From Sphaerosporella brunnea (Eukaryota; Ascomycota; Pezizomycetes; Pezizales; Pyronemataceae), in contig VXIS01000194.1 of assembly GCA_008704415.1 (NCBI GenBank), forward strand, positions 26,381-90,380: a DNA stretch of 64,000 nt. The letters run 5' to 3'. The notes under the pieces were generated by a model. It worked only from the letters and a program-made list of their open reading frames with translations. It made no database searches and was not told the origin of the DNA. A program made the translations under genes and the position numbers. Shown here in pieces: positions 44,401 to 57,500 of the stretch (its first letter is position 1; each line of letters begins with the position of its first letter).

Positions 44401-47400
44401 TGAAGGTGTCGGTGTCGGTCGCCTTCTTGACCAGCGCGATGCTGCTGACGCACTCCGGCAGGTTCACGTTGCGCCCGGCGAGACTGTGCATGATATCCCC
44501 GAGCGATGCTTGAGCTTCGCTGTTGGCTCCTACCCCGATGTTCAACGTCCACCCGCTCAGGTCGTGGATGTAATCGAGGTTTGCTTTGATTGGCCCGAGC
44601 AGGACGGAGCCGTAGATGATGAACGTCGAGGACTTGCCGGCGGAGTCGTAGTCGAGCTTGATCCTGAGCAGGTCCAGCTCGATGGTCTGCAGCATGTCCA
44701 TCACTCCGTCCGAGGCATCCTCGTCGAAGAAGGAGTACAGGGACGAGAGATAGAGGTTGTAGATCATAGCCTCAAAGGACCATCCATAGTCCGAAAAGTA
44801 CGTTATAGATCCGTAGAGGTCGGCGGGGGTCAGTTCGGTGCTTTTCGGCGTGAGGAGCCCGCGAACGACGAGGGAGAGAAACACGTTCTTTTGTTTCCAG
44901 TTGTAAGCGGCCGCCAAACGCACCTCTGAGAGGTTTAGGAACGGCAGTCCAAACTTCCCTTCGGTGTTCCAGACCAAGGAGCCGTCGAAATAGATCTGGT
45001 CCTTGTCGAGAACGACATTCGCCGCATTGATGTCAGGCACCACATGCTCAGGCACCGGGAGGACAGTGTTGGGTATGAGCTTTGACAAATGCAGCCCACC
45101 AGCAATTTCTCCAGTATCTTTGGGGACGAGGCGTTGGTACGGCTCATATTCAGGATAGATTTGGATATACGGATCGAGGTATTGATATCCTTCGCCCGGA
45201 ATCAGCATCATGCACAGGAACTGAGCAGATGGAGGAACTTACCAGGCCATAGACTCGCAGAGAGACGTCCCCGCGGCCAGCTGTACGTGAACAAAAACAC
45301 CGCCTTCTCCTCCGGGGTCTCAGTGCCCCACTTGAAGTCGACCTGGAAGGTGACCGTGCCATTGACGAAGGTGGAATTGCCGTTGACGGTGGCAAACACG
45401 AGCATCACGCGGGACAGTTTCGGGGACCCCATCATGTCGGCGTCCAGCCAGTTTGTAAAATCCGTGTCGAGGCCTACAAGCGACCCCAGCCAGTCCACAA
45501 CGGCCAAGATATCCGCGCCCTCGTCGAAGTCGAGGATGGCCTGGAACTCGCCGCCGTCCGAGAGCACCATGGTCAGCGAAAAGTCCAGCGTCGTCCCTAC
45601 GGAAACCGCGGCAGTCGCGACGACGGTAATGCTAGACTCTAGCTGTGCTGTATACTCGCCCTGCTGGACGATCTTGTATCTGGCGTCCCGCTTCAGCGTC
45701 ACGTCCGCCGTCTTGAGTTCGAACTTGTCGCCGAAAATCGACTGCAGGAACGAGTTGAGGTCTGCGACCTCCACGACTTCAAAGCTGAGCCGGAGGGTAG
45801 TCTTGTAGTCTCCGCCAGGCTGGAACCAGATAGCATTGCGGCGGTTCAGTGTGTTGTCGGAGCCCGAGACTGGGTGGATGAGCTCCAGGTTGACATTGAA
45901 AAGAGGGTTGCCAAGGCCAGCATAGGCAAACAGAGCCTGCATGGTCACCTTGGGGTTGGAACCTCCCGAGGCCAGAGGAGATAGCCCAAAGACCATAATA
46001 GGATATTTCTTCAAGGTGCCCCAGTATTCCGAGATGGGGATGGCGGTGAGATCGGCGGGGGTGATTCCAAACTGCAGCGGAATGGACTCTGTGCTGAACG
46101 CCAGCGGAATGGTGGCGCCGGCCACGAGACTCGCCGCCAGGTCAAAGTGGTACACCTCGGTGCCCTTGCCACGGGCCGAGAGCGCGGTTGCGCTCATCGA
46201 GGTCTGGAGCCAGGTGTACATCTCGTCGCCGGGCTGGAATGCCACCGACTCCACGGAGTCTTGGCTGAACTGCTTGACGAGCTCAATCACCTGCCGGTGC
46301 AAGTGCCTGATAAACATCTTCTGCTGCACCGCGTCGACGACGACATGAGGGGCGGTCTCGCCGGCAATGGTTTTGCCGTACACGTAGAAGCCGGTGTCTG
46401 CAGGTTCTATTTCCTGCCTAGAAAGCCAATTTTCAACAGCAGCGTCGGCATTCTGGACTGCCAGGGGGCCTGTCTCTGAGGCTGGCAAAATTGCTGCTGG
46501 GGATGAAAGCTCGGCCTCTGGATCTTCCACATCCCCCTGGAGGGACTTTGGCTTCTTGGCCGGCGGCCCCGACGATACATGCGGCGCTGGGCGGGTTCTA
46601 ATAGAGTACGTGCTTACCACTGGCGTAGCCTTGGACGGCCTGGGTGGGGGATTAAGGTTCGTATACATCGTTTTCTTTGTCGGGGCACCCTTTGTATCGT
46701 TCCTGAACTCGGTGACCACGCCGTCTTTATCCGGGTCGGCAAGGCAGGCAACGTGGAGATACCACACCATTCCAGACACCCTGACCGGGTTTCCAAGGTC
46801 ATCGTGATGGCCACCAAACGCGGCTGAGGCGACCGCAGTATTCGACAACGACGCCCACTTCTGCCCGATCAGATCCAGCAGCCAGTGAGCCCTATTCGTG
46901 ATGGCGGGGTCTGCGCACAGCTCCTTCAGACGAGCCTGCCGGGCGAAGGAAGCGGGAGGGACAGGGTCGCTACGCTGGTAGACTACCTCCAGTGCGTCTA
47001 AGTAGTAGTTGTCGTCGAGGCTCTTGTCGAACTTCTTGTCCGATTCAGCCACGTAAGGGCGATCAGGGTCGTCGACCTGACCCGGCTCCAGGGGAATGAG
47101 ATCAAGGTACGTGGGGTAGCAGGTGCCCCAGACGGGCTTTCCTACCATCTTGGGCTCGACCGAGATCCAGTAAACGATTTCCCAAGCTGGTGGCCATCAG
47201 CATTAGAAACAATTTAACCACCAGTTATCAAGCAGACAGACAGAGGAGGGCATACCGGGATGGGAGTACTTATGGCCGCACGTAAATATAATCCCTATGG
47301 GCTCCCACGATTCGAGCATATTGTGCGGAAATGAGCCGGCCGCACCGTGGTGGCTCGCCTTGATCACGCGGACAGGATAGTATCCGACGCCGGGGACTGG

Positions 47401-48483
47401 GCGCTTTGTCCATTCAACAATATCGGACTCCATCCCGGCATCGAGGTCCCCGGAGGCGTAGTAGGAGATGCGCTTCGAGTTGCGCCAGACGATCAGCGTG
47501 ACGATCGAGACCTTGTTCGGCGGCGATGTTTCTAGCTCCGTCATTCGGGGAGCTTTGACGTCCTCCGCGTCTACGTCCGAGTCGGGACTGGCCACGGCCT
47601 CCGCTTCATTGAACGACCCCAACCCTTTGTCCGACTGAACGAGTGGGACGGCACCGTTGGTACCAAGCATGTGACGGTCCGTCGCGACGCAGAACATGGC
47701 AGGGCGGTTTTTGTCTACCGAAGCGTCCTCCGAATTGAGCAGATCATCAAGGGTTTTCAGGTCTTTGTACTTGTCACCAAGTCCCGGCCCGTTGACGAAA
47801 AAATCCACGCCCAGCATCGTCTCCGGGGTGTTTCGGACCAGGCAAATATTCTTCACAGTTATCAGCTCCCACTTGTAAGTGGGAGGGGGCTTGGGCGCAG
47901 GCGGTGCAGGGTCCGGCACCGTGATCTCCTTGCGAAGGCGCACCATGAACTCGAGCTTGTCAATATCCTTGTTGTCCGAGTCTTTCATCTTGCTGAATTC
48001 TTTGGAGTATTTTTCCTCGGCGCCCTTGAGCCTCGAGTCCGAGGCCAAACCAGACTTGCTATCCTTCTTGTACCAGAACGGCCAGTAGAAGACGGTCTCG
48101 GGCTCGCCGGTCGTGGCATTGTACTTCATGAACGACACCTGGTTGTAAGCCGGGTTTTTGGCAATGCCTAGTTCGAGATCATTCATGATCAGCTCTTTGA
48201 GCCCCATGGTGTGGTCCGCGTCCCAGTGCGTGGCCACTATGGAGTCGAATTTCAGCGGCGTCGTGAGTCCGAAGTCCGCCTTGACCTGCTCCATCGTACG
48301 GTCAATTTGCGCCCACGGCGAGGGATAATTGACACTGCGTTGCGCATCGCCGCCGTCGATTAGGACGGCTGAGAGCAGGCTCTTGGTGCTGCCCGTAAGA
48401 CGGTATTGGACGTAGATTGCGGCATCGCCAGCGCCGACGTTGAGCTGGTAGATGTCGACGCCGTAGTCGGCTTCGCTCGACAT
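41494..48483 (-). CDS. Giant fusion: ComEC-type metallo-beta-lactamase plus DUF6603-like protein, 2,265 aa
   Basis: Exons 48483-47256, 47186-45243, 45189-42031 and 41960-41494 (introns 69, 53 and 70 nt, donors GTATGC/GTAAGT); total 6,798 nt, in frame throughout. Residues 1-430 form a metallo-beta-lactamase-fold domain: LIDGGD at 41-46, the metal motif THWDADH at 85-91 (HxDxDH, as in ComEC-like hydrolases), YYASGDLD, then KASHHG and GHKYSHPG. Residues about 430-1055 are unrecognised, beta-rich. Residues about 1060-1980 are rich in alternating hydrophobic strands and glycine (GFGIGVNFSGGFNL, AAGFYGDMKGKYKTVFVF, GDWVFTIGGFHPSF), which I associate with DUF6603. A poly-Ala linker (near 1990) precedes a C-terminal 270-residue tail. 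Substrate is unknown; nucleic acid or phosphodiester is the guess from ComEC-like relatives. There is no signal peptide or helical membrane segment. It shares strand with the neighbour at 49386. Confidence 0.85.
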
Positions 48484-49385
48484 GATGGCTGGTGATGGCT
48501 GGTGATTGTTGGTGATCGCGATTGAGGTGGTTGTGTGGGAGTTTGGATGGAATGGGTTTGGAGGAGGCCGATTGTGTGGAGGGAAGGGGCCTGCGAAGGC
48601 ACTGGGAGGGAGGGAGGGAGAATGGCAAAACCGGACTCCCGCTCTCGAGGGGAACACAACACAGAATAGAATCGGCCGCACAAGGCCGGGGGTTGGGGGG
48701 GGGGGGCACAGCGGGATTCTGAACCAGCGGACCAGTGAGCCTATTCCAGCATCAACTGCATTGGACTGCGACATCGGGGTGGAGCTTGGTCCGGCGGCAA
48801 GACGCACACAGCGCCCATTCCGAATATTGCCACACCAGAAACCTACCAGCAGCTGCGGGGTAACTGCGCGACACATACAAACACTCGACTGTTTTTGTTT
48901 GCTCGTGCGGGTGAGACAGCAGTGTTTGAGACCAGGTGAGACAAAGCACCAATCGCCACTGGTTGGTTACGTGTGGGGGCTGGTCGGATGCTACATGCCG
49001 ATCGTACAGTACGTTCCATGTACATGTCCTCAGCTGCAGCCGGAGTTTCAACCAGGCCTCCGATGATTGGCGGGTGCAATCGATCAACTCGACGGCATCA
49101 TGCGGGATAGCTACCTTGCAACCTGCACAGCGCTCGGCATGCCGGCAGTTGGATGTATATATTACATCAATGCGGGGGAGGGTTTCACGAGCGGGATGCA
49201 CGCTCATTACCGCCGCAGGCGGACAGATGGAGCGTTTTTATCACGTACATACTCGATAATCATATGCATCGTCATTATCGTTGCGAGGGAATCTACCGTA
49301 ACCCTAACCCCCTTCCCCCGATGTCCCCCGCCCTCCCTATCCCTTTCTCACGGAAATGAAGCAGAAAAAAAAAAAAATGACCTCG
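48484..49385. other. Intergenic region upstream of the DUF6603-like gene
   Basis: About 0.9 kb between the 1,341-aa gene's stop and the 2,265-aa gene's start, both on minus. It has a C-run of about 10 near 48700 and an A-run at 49365-49377. No gene is supported; the frames that cross it are extensions of the neighbours or chance frames. Confidence 0.45.
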
Positions 49386-52300
49386 TTACACTGCAATGCC
49401 AGCACGCACTCTGCCCTCCGGGTCTACCTCCTCCATGCCCACCGCACGCTTGAGCTGCAAGTAGCCCTCGACGGCGGTGTACGGCGCCGGCTCCCACCGG
49501 GGCTTGTCCTCCATCTTCTGCATGTTCAGCGCCATGTACGCCCGCTGCTCCGCGCTGTCTCGGTACGGCTGCAGCCAGACCCATTCCTGCGCGGCGAGCG
49601 CCGCCGGGATCGCCAGGCCGGGCCCAGGATACACGGCGCCCTCGTCGGTGGCCAGATCGTAGTCGGCCGTGAGCTTGTAGGTGGGGTTGTAGCCGGGCAC
49701 GTCCTTGGTGGCGACGACGGGGCCCAGGTGGAAGAAGGCGGTCATCTTCTTGAGCGCCGTTTCCACCGTCCACGGCGGCAGCTTCAGCTCCGAAATCGGC
49801 TGCAGCCCCGTATACCCGTGCAGCGGCACGAACGGGTCCAGCAGCGCGATGAAGTGGTTCAGGTGGGCGTCGCGCTGCAAAACGAACTGGTTCCCGGGCG
49901 TGCCCTGCGGATCGATGTGGAACGGCGCCAGCTGCGGGTAGGACGCGGGGTCGACGCCGATTTCGACCGTCGGCGAGTCGGCGCCGTCCCCCGGGAAGTA
50001 TGTGTAGATCTTCTCGGGCTCGTCGGGGTAGTAGTAGCCTACCAGCCCATCGTAGACACGCGTCTTGTCGCCGATCTTGAGCGGCACGCTGTACGTGGAG
50101 ATTGCAGGCTCTGGTGTAGGCGGCGTGGCTCCCGCAATCGGCAACGTCTGGTCGGTGTTCTCGTAGTGCGACATCTCCAGTGACCAGCCGACATGCGTGA
50201 GCGCCACGGGCTGCCCGATCAGGGCTGAGAGAAACTCGGCGTACGAATCCGGGCTGGCCTCCATGTGGTCGAACGCCTTGCGGATCATGGTGTAGACGGC
50301 CTCGAGGTACGGCTTGTTGTTCTGCATCTGCGCGATGAAGACGTCGAGGTAGGGATCGACTGCTGGCGGCGTTTCCGGCGGGCCGAAGGGGAGCCAGGGC
50401 TCCGATGCAGTCGCGCCGGACGCCCCGCCCAGGCGGATCTCGCGGTAGAAGCGGCCGTCGGGCAGGAAGACCTGCAGGCCGTAGTCTGCGTAGTTCACGA
50501 GGAGCCAGCCGAAAATTGGGTTCTCCCAGTCATCCGCTGGGCGCCACGTCTCTGTAGACTTCGAGCCGGTCTCTCCTTCACCGCCGCCGTCGCCGCCAGG
50601 GACAAGGAACTCGGCATTTAGCCGGGCGGGCTGGTTGAAGTGAGGTGGGAGCTGGATGAATTCGCATTTACCCTCGGTGTTGTTCTCGCGGAACACCGTG
50701 TTTGGTGTTCTCCCGTCGGCCAGCGTCTGGCAGGTGTATATTTCGCTGACACATGGGTAGATCGGCGGCGGGTGCTGGGCGGGGGATTGGTCGATAACGC
50801 TGATCGCCTGGCCAAACTTGTCGACGATGTTGATCTTCGTGAAGCGGAATTGGCCGTGGGTTGCTGGCTTGAAGGCGGCGTGATTCTCGCCGAGCGCCGG
50901 CACCTCATCCGCATACGGCGTTGCTCCGGTCTCCTCGCCGACCAGCCGGAGCTCCTCCTCGCCGATGTCTATCTCGCCCTCGGTCAGAGTTATAGCCGCC
51001 TGCGTGGGCGCGAGCTTGTCGCTGCCCGGCGTGCGTTGGTTCGGCATGAAGTGGGTTCCCTGAGCGAGGGTCAAGAGGTGATCGGTGAAGCCAGACAGCG
51101 GACACGACATGTATGGGAACTTGCTGGAGAGCGCCTGGACCAAGGTGTCCCGCTCTTCCTCGGAGATGATGGGATCCAGGATCGATGGCGGCAGGTTCGT
51201 AAACAGCTGGTTGACCTTGGCGCCCAGCGAGAACGCCGGCTGAGGGAGCAGCAACACTCGGCCTTCGATGATGCGCACATTCTCTTTGATGGAGGCGATT
51301 GAGCTGAGGTCGACCGAGTCCTTGATGCCCCACTTGATGTGTTCGGCCGATCCCGAGCTGTTGACGTCGTGCTTGTCGAGCGCGAAGTGCTCGAAGGGGA
51401 TGTGGTAGTATTCCATCTTCCACTCGAGGAACAGCGGACACCACGGCTGCGCCTTCCAGATGGCCTGGTCGTCGGGATTGTTTCCACCCCCCACGGCCAG
51501 AAAGGCATTCGCGAGCTTTGTTGCCTCGGCCCGGATCGTCGCCGGCAGCACGGCGATGATCTCGTCGACCAGGGCATTCGCATCCCCTTCTCCCGCCCGG
51601 CCCCCCGGGGCGGGCGCGAAGAAGTGCGGCGCACTGAGCTGGGCGCCCATGGTGGCTTTGGACTCCTCGAGATGCTGGGCCGGCCAGCCACTCTCCATGC
51701 CGGCAATCAGCAGGGTCGGATCGCGTTGCTGAAAGAATCTCCCGGCGGCTCCCGGCTCGCACGGCATCTTGACCTTCATGATCAGGTCCAAAATGTTGGC
51801 CGGCAGCGCGCCCCCGACGCTCTGGTCGCCCGTGGGCGCGAACAGCTTCTCGAGTCGCTCCCTCAGCTGCCGCACCTCTGCTTTGATGGTTTCCTTGTTG
51901 CGCTGCGCGGCGCGGTCGCGGAGGAACTTCCACCACACCGAGAACAGCTCCCACTGCTTCTTCGGCAGCGTGCGCTCAAGCACGTCCAGTTTCGCCTGCT
52001 CGGCGTTGGCCTGGCGCAGGATCCTGAGATTCTCCTCGGGAGGAAGAAGCGGGGGCTCGGTGTCATCACCGTCGTCATCATCATCGGCCGTGTCGCCCGC
52101 AAGGTGCCAGTTCACGCCGCCCTCGAAGCGGTCATAGTCGGTGTTCCGCAGCAGGTCCTCGGCCTGTGCCTGCTCGTCGACGCCGTCGTCCTGGTTCAGC
52201 AGCAGCGTCTGGATCCTGAGGATCAGGTCCTCTACGGACTCTTCGTCGGCCTCCTGCGACTGCAGGTACGTAAACAACGCGTCCAGAGGGCCGGTGCCCA

Positions 52301-53471
52301 CCGCGATCGGGAGGTTCTCTCGGTCGCTGAACAGCTCGGCCGCCTTCTCGGCGGGGATATCCGCGGGCTTCTCGTGGCTCCACGGAACAGCGTGGATCGC
52401 GCCCCAGAGCAGCGTCCAGTTGGCATCGCTGCCCTCGGCGGCGGAGTCCAGCCCGTTGCCGGCGGTGCTCGAGAACAGAGACTGCGATATCTCATTGGAC
52501 AGATGGATGTGGTTCTTCCGCAGGCGATCGAGAAGTCCCGGCAGCGTCGCGCGGCCGGGGGAGGAGTAGTACAGCGGATCCTTGATCTCGTCAGAGTGCC
52601 AACCGAAGACGAAGTAGCTCGCCTCGGCCTGGCTGAGATACTCGGTCTCGCCGCCGCTGGAGCGCTTGAATGCAAAGTTGTCGCAGATGCTGAAGACGTT
52701 GCCGTTGTGCGGCTGGTAGTCGGCGAAGAGCTGGTTGGAGCTGCTGAGCACCGTGAGGTCCACCCGCTTGGCCGCATCGTCCTCGGTCCAGCCCAGCGCT
52801 TTGGCTTTGTATCCGATAAAGTCGCGCCCGTGGCGCGCAGGCTGTCCCGCCACCTCCGGCGACACGTACGGGGAGACATCGACCTGGGTGTCGATGTCGT
52901 CGGTGAGCTCGGAGACGTCCCGGAGCCTGCGTGGCCGTTAGTTCTCCACACGCTGGTGCGCAAAATGGAACGGCGGGTGGGCATACCGATCGCTCTCCAC
53001 GATCCATCCCTCAATCTCGGGCACATCAGCATCCGCGGGCTGCATCGTGCCCGTCTTGATCCTGCGCACCACCAACCACCGGTTCGGCACCGGCTTGTAC
53101 TCGGGCCCGGTAACCTCGTCCGGATCTCTCGCCGTCAAGCCAGTCCTGCGTTTCCTCGACTCCTCTTCGGAAGTCTCTCCCGTGCGGTACACTGTCGGCA
53201 GCACCCAGTGAACATAGACGCCCAGCCGGTGCTTCCGCGTCAGGCCCGTGCCGAGGTCGGTGAGCCGAGAATTGGTCCCGGACGGCAGCGCGTACTGCAG
53301 GTCGACGGGCTCGAGCACATCGCTGTGGGTTTTCCCCTTGTCCAGAGAGAGGAAAGAGTAGTTTGGCTGGGTGATGGGCGCGATGCGATAGGTGGGCCCA
53401 CTACAGACGGCTTCATTGAAGATGAAGGCGTCAATTTGGATTGCGATCGTAGCGTTGCCAGCTTCCGCCAT
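49386..53471 (-). CDS. Large conserved protein of unknown function, 1,341 aa
   Basis: Exons 53471-52987 and 52926-49386. The single 59-nt intron has a GTATGC donor, a CTAAC branch site and a GCAG acceptor. Total 4,026 nt, exactly 1,342 codons. Near the N-terminus are GVYVHWVLP (84-92) and PVPNRWLVVR (127-136); I remember similar GV-HWALP and VPNRWLV blocks in large uncharacterised bacterial proteins. Later stretches include YFVFGWHSDEIKDPL, FLEWKMEYYHIPF and WGWLLVNYADYGLQVFLPDGRFY-like text, without an identifiable catalytic motif, signal peptide or membrane helix. Asp/Glu-rich linkers lie near 430-450. It is followed on the same strand by the DUF6603-like gene and faces the 1,068-aa gene across a 1-kb divergent region. 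Function is unknown. Confidence 0.85.
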
Positions 53472-54503
53472 GATTTGCTTGTGGTTGGGTTGCTGGTCAG
53501 AAGTCCAGGTGTGAACGGGTGTAGTGAAGGAGTGCAGGCGTAGGATGAAACGTCGACCAGACCTCGCTCCGGGGGGGGGGGGGGCGGGAGGAATGGTTGC
53601 GGTCAGCTGGGGGGAGTTGATCAAGGGTTAGGGGAGCGGAAATGTGGGGGGGCTCGGGGGGGCCATTGCATGCATTGATTGGTTTATGGTTGCACTTGCA
53701 AACGCGCAACCATATAAAGAAGCAATTATCATGCACCCCGCATGCCACGGAGTTGCAATTGCCGAGATTTCCCCCACGCTTGATGCACCCTCCCGCCCTC
53801 AAGGATGCAGGTGGTTATTACATGCAGGTGGTCGACACTCTGCAGGAGGTGGGGAGGTCGGGCTATTATTCCCGATTGCCGTGCCTGTACAACTGATCGA
53901 CGTTTACGTTTGAGCGTAATTTTTCCGGGAGGCGCCTATGCGAATGCCGCACGCCCATTCGGTGCGTGGGATATGCGTGCAGCATGCCGGCCCAACCATA
54001 AAGCAGTCCCACCGGCAGGCTGCAGTCTCGATTGAGCCTGTTGCCCCGAAACAGTTGCGCAAACATCGCACTCGTCCGAACGAGCTGAATAGTGTCTCAT
54101 TTCCCCGCACCATCCTCACTTCCGACGCAGCGCAGGATCCAGAGTTGCCGTTTGTGAGAGCTGAGACACGTCGGACCTCACGCCCCAATTCGAGCCGGAA
54201 AACCCGTCTCCTCGGCTTCTCGTCTTGCACGGCGTCTGCAGGCAGCTCTTTCCGGTCATTGGCGCTGCGGAACCACTCGGAATCAGGGCTCGTGCACCCC
54301 AACTCTCAACCCTCCGCATTCATCCTGGATTCAGGGTTGGCCGTTCCCCCCCCCAATCGACATCTTGACCATTGCCTCCTGGTCCTCTTGCTCTCAGCGT
54401 TTCGAGGGATCACTGTCTCCACCACTTGAGTTTGGTGACTGTCTGCCAGTCCATCCATTCCGCCGCGAAGACCGCTCCATCACCGCCCATCATCATACCG
54501 ACC
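53472..54503. promoter_or_regulatory. Divergent intergenic region, probable shared promoter
   Basis: 1,032 bp separate the start codons of the 1,341-aa gene (minus) and the 1,068-aa gene (plus). It contains a G/C-homopolymer run at about 53570-53584 and a C/T-rich stretch before 54504 (CATCCATTCCGCC, CACCGCCCATCATCATACC). A shared promoter is inferred from arrangement alone; no operator is defined. Confidence 0.45.
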
Positions 54504-57500
54504 ATGTTCCTCAGCAGTAAGCAACCCCGCCGGCGCCAGCTCGTGCTCAAGCGGGCACAGCGAGTGGTCAACTACAACCGCCGCCTTCGGGCTGGCATCT
54601 TCGCCACGGAAGGGGAGGCGGAGCCGGGTGGGCCAGAAGACATCGTGGTGCACCCGGGCGAGGAGATCATCTTCTCCTACTACCGGCCGTCGCTGCGAGC
54701 GGGCGTGTACGAGATCGCAGTCTCTCACGACGTGGCGATCCCCGGCGGCGCCTCGAAGAAGCTGACGTCCGACAAGAAGTTCCACGTTGTCGGTCCGCGC
54801 TTCGCGCTCGAGGACGGCGACGTCGTCGGGAAGTATCCGCCCCAGGGCCACGGCGATTACTCGACCATTCTGCCCCATGTGATCCTGGGCGATCCTCACC
54901 TGCCCTGGGCGCGACTGGGCACCACCCAGACCGTCACCGACCCGCGAAACTCGGTTCCGTGGCTGGCACTGCTGGTGTTCACGCAGGCGGAGCTGGAGGT
55001 CGGACCTGAGATCTTGGGTGGGAATGGTGAACAGGATCCCACAGGCGCCGTTGACGGGCTGACGTTCGGCGATATCTGGCGTCTGCAGAGCAGCGGCTCC
55101 GTTGCGTGCCCGTTCTCGTCGAGCGATGAGGAAACAATCGAGCCAGACAGCAGTGCGCGCTTCATCTTCGTGCCCAAGGACATCTTCCGCCCGCTGTTCA
55201 GCGAGTACGATTCCGACGGGCTCCCGAAGGACGGGGCGAAGCCGGACACATCCCGCTACAAGTACCTCGCGAACGTGCGCAAGATCAACACCGAAGGCCT
55301 CCCCGAGCATGTTGCCGGCGACGGCGACGACGACGCGAAGTTGTTTTCGATTTTGGTGGCGCACCGGACGGCGCCGCTGGATCTGGCCGAGACCACCAGC
55401 ATCGCCGTCCACCTGGTGTCCATCGAGAACGTCGAGAATCTGGTCAAATACCCGCTCAGCGCCGGACACGTCGCGATGGCGTCGCTGCATTCGTGGACGT
55501 ACTCGTGTTTTGCCGCGGGGACCATGACCCTGCAGGAACGACTCCGGAGTCTCGGCGAGACCTTGAATGTCCTGCGTCCAGCTGATGCGGTGATCGACGC
55601 CTTGGGCGGCGACGGAATGCCTGCGGCCACGGCGGAGCGATTGAAGCAGCGCGCGCGGGATGGCTTCACGCTGCTGAGGTACCGCGTGCAGACTGGAGAC
55701 GAGACGATCGCGTTCACCCGCAGCCCATTCGTGCCCGGGAATGTACAGTATCCGATCCCAAATCTTGTTGGCCAGTCGCTGTCGGCCGGCACAGACCTCC
55801 AAGTCCTCGACCAGCATCTGGGCATCATGGACATCACCTATTCATCCGCGTGGCAACTGGGCAAGACGCTGGCGATCGCTGATCGCGCGTTTACGTCGGC
55901 GCTGGTGAGGATCAGAACGGCGATGGCTAAGGAGAGTCTCCGCCGAGCAAAGATCGAGGTTGTGAAAGAAAACTCGGGCTACCTGACCGTCGAAGATACC
56001 TTGAAAGGACTGGCTGATGCGGTCAAGCGGATGTCCGCTCTTCCCGCGGCCGCAGCTGCCCGCCGTGCTGCCGCCACCGCCGCCGCCGCACCCACTGCCG
56101 CGGGGGAAGCACAAATCACTGAACCCAGTCGCCGCTGGCACCGGCCCAAAAAGCAGCTCCTTGACTTGTCAGTAAACAACATCGCCGTCCGCTCCGCTTT
56201 GCCGCGCCACTGCAAAGAGGTAATGAACACTCTCGCGGCCTCGACGGATGGACCAGGGACCTTCTACGCCGAGTACAACGACCCGGTTTCGCCGGACTGG
56301 ATGCTCGTCTTCAAGTGGGTTCTCGACCGGCTCTTCATGTACAACATCCCGCCGCACTACCTCCTGCCGGACCCCGAAGTCCTTCCAAACGAAAGCCTCC
56401 GCTTCTTCGCCATCGACCGCAGCTGGACGGATGCGCTGATCGACGGCGCGCTCTCGGTCGCAAACCACCAAACCCCCGTGCTGGACCAGGCCACGCGAAA
56501 CGCCATCAAGCAGCGGATCACCGAATACCTCTCCAGCGTGGACGGGAACCTCGGCTACCAGCCCCAAGTGCCGACCTACGGCATGCTGCTGCGTTCCGAC
56601 ATCGTGGCGCAGTTCCCGGCGTTGGCGGTACGCGCGCCTAATCCCGCAGGAGACAACCGCGCGCCTATATTGCGCCAGGACATCATCGCGGACGGAACGA
56701 TGCTGTGCCTGTTCGACCGGGCGCCGGGCAGCGACGGGTTCCGCACGCTGACGCTGCAGATGCCGCCGCACGAGCAGCGCTTCTCCGTCGGTTCCAAGAT
56801 CACGGATTCCGAGCTGATAATCCCGTTCAAGCGCGTGTACACCCGCGACGCGCCGACGCAATCGTATCCGCCGCTGGTGTCCAACACCTACGCGCCGGGC
56901 GACAAGCCGGCGGTCTTCGACTGGGACTCCCGCACCCTCAACGTCTCCGCGTACACCACCACCGCCTTCGACCTGCTCAAGGAGAAGATGCCGGAGTCGT
57001 TCCAGGACGACGCCGTGACCTCCGCGCTGGCCGGCATCCAGCTGAACGATCCGATGTACGAGATGACGATCGGGCTCGGGTCGTCGGGGATGTTGCGTGG
57101 CGGCCCCGGGTACGATCCCATCGCGCTTGCATTCGGGCCGCAATCGCGCATGCTGTCGCTTGGTCCCATCGCCGACACCGCCCTCGCAGTCGGCGAGGTC
57201 CTCAACTCGGACAACGTCGCGCGGTACAAATACGGGATGTGGCCGGTTTTTGCGATTCCGGACTTCAACCAGCAGGACGGCTCGGCGCTGAAGCCCTTTC
57301 TGATCCCCAACAATCTTTCGTATCCCATCGATCTCGTCTTCTCGATCGTGCGGGTGCCCGACGCCCAGCCGCGGAGGCTGGTCCGCATCCAGGTTGACAT
57401 CACCATGAACGCCTCGGCCGGGATGTTTACCACCTACGATGGGCCTGGCGGGTACATGCTGTCCAATATGCGCTGGACGTACACCACGTTCGAAAACCTT

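Noticed and set aside
49290..49312. Telomere-like CCCTAA text (also near 10375, 15390, 17630, 61015 and 62190)
   Set aside because: Only one or two units each, scattered; no true interstitial telomere array or chromosome end.
51339..53543. 734-codon plus-strand open frame
   Set aside because: It runs antisense to the 1,341-aa gene, whose two-exon model has exact phase and protein-like motifs. The antisense frame is a by-product of GC-rich codon third positions.
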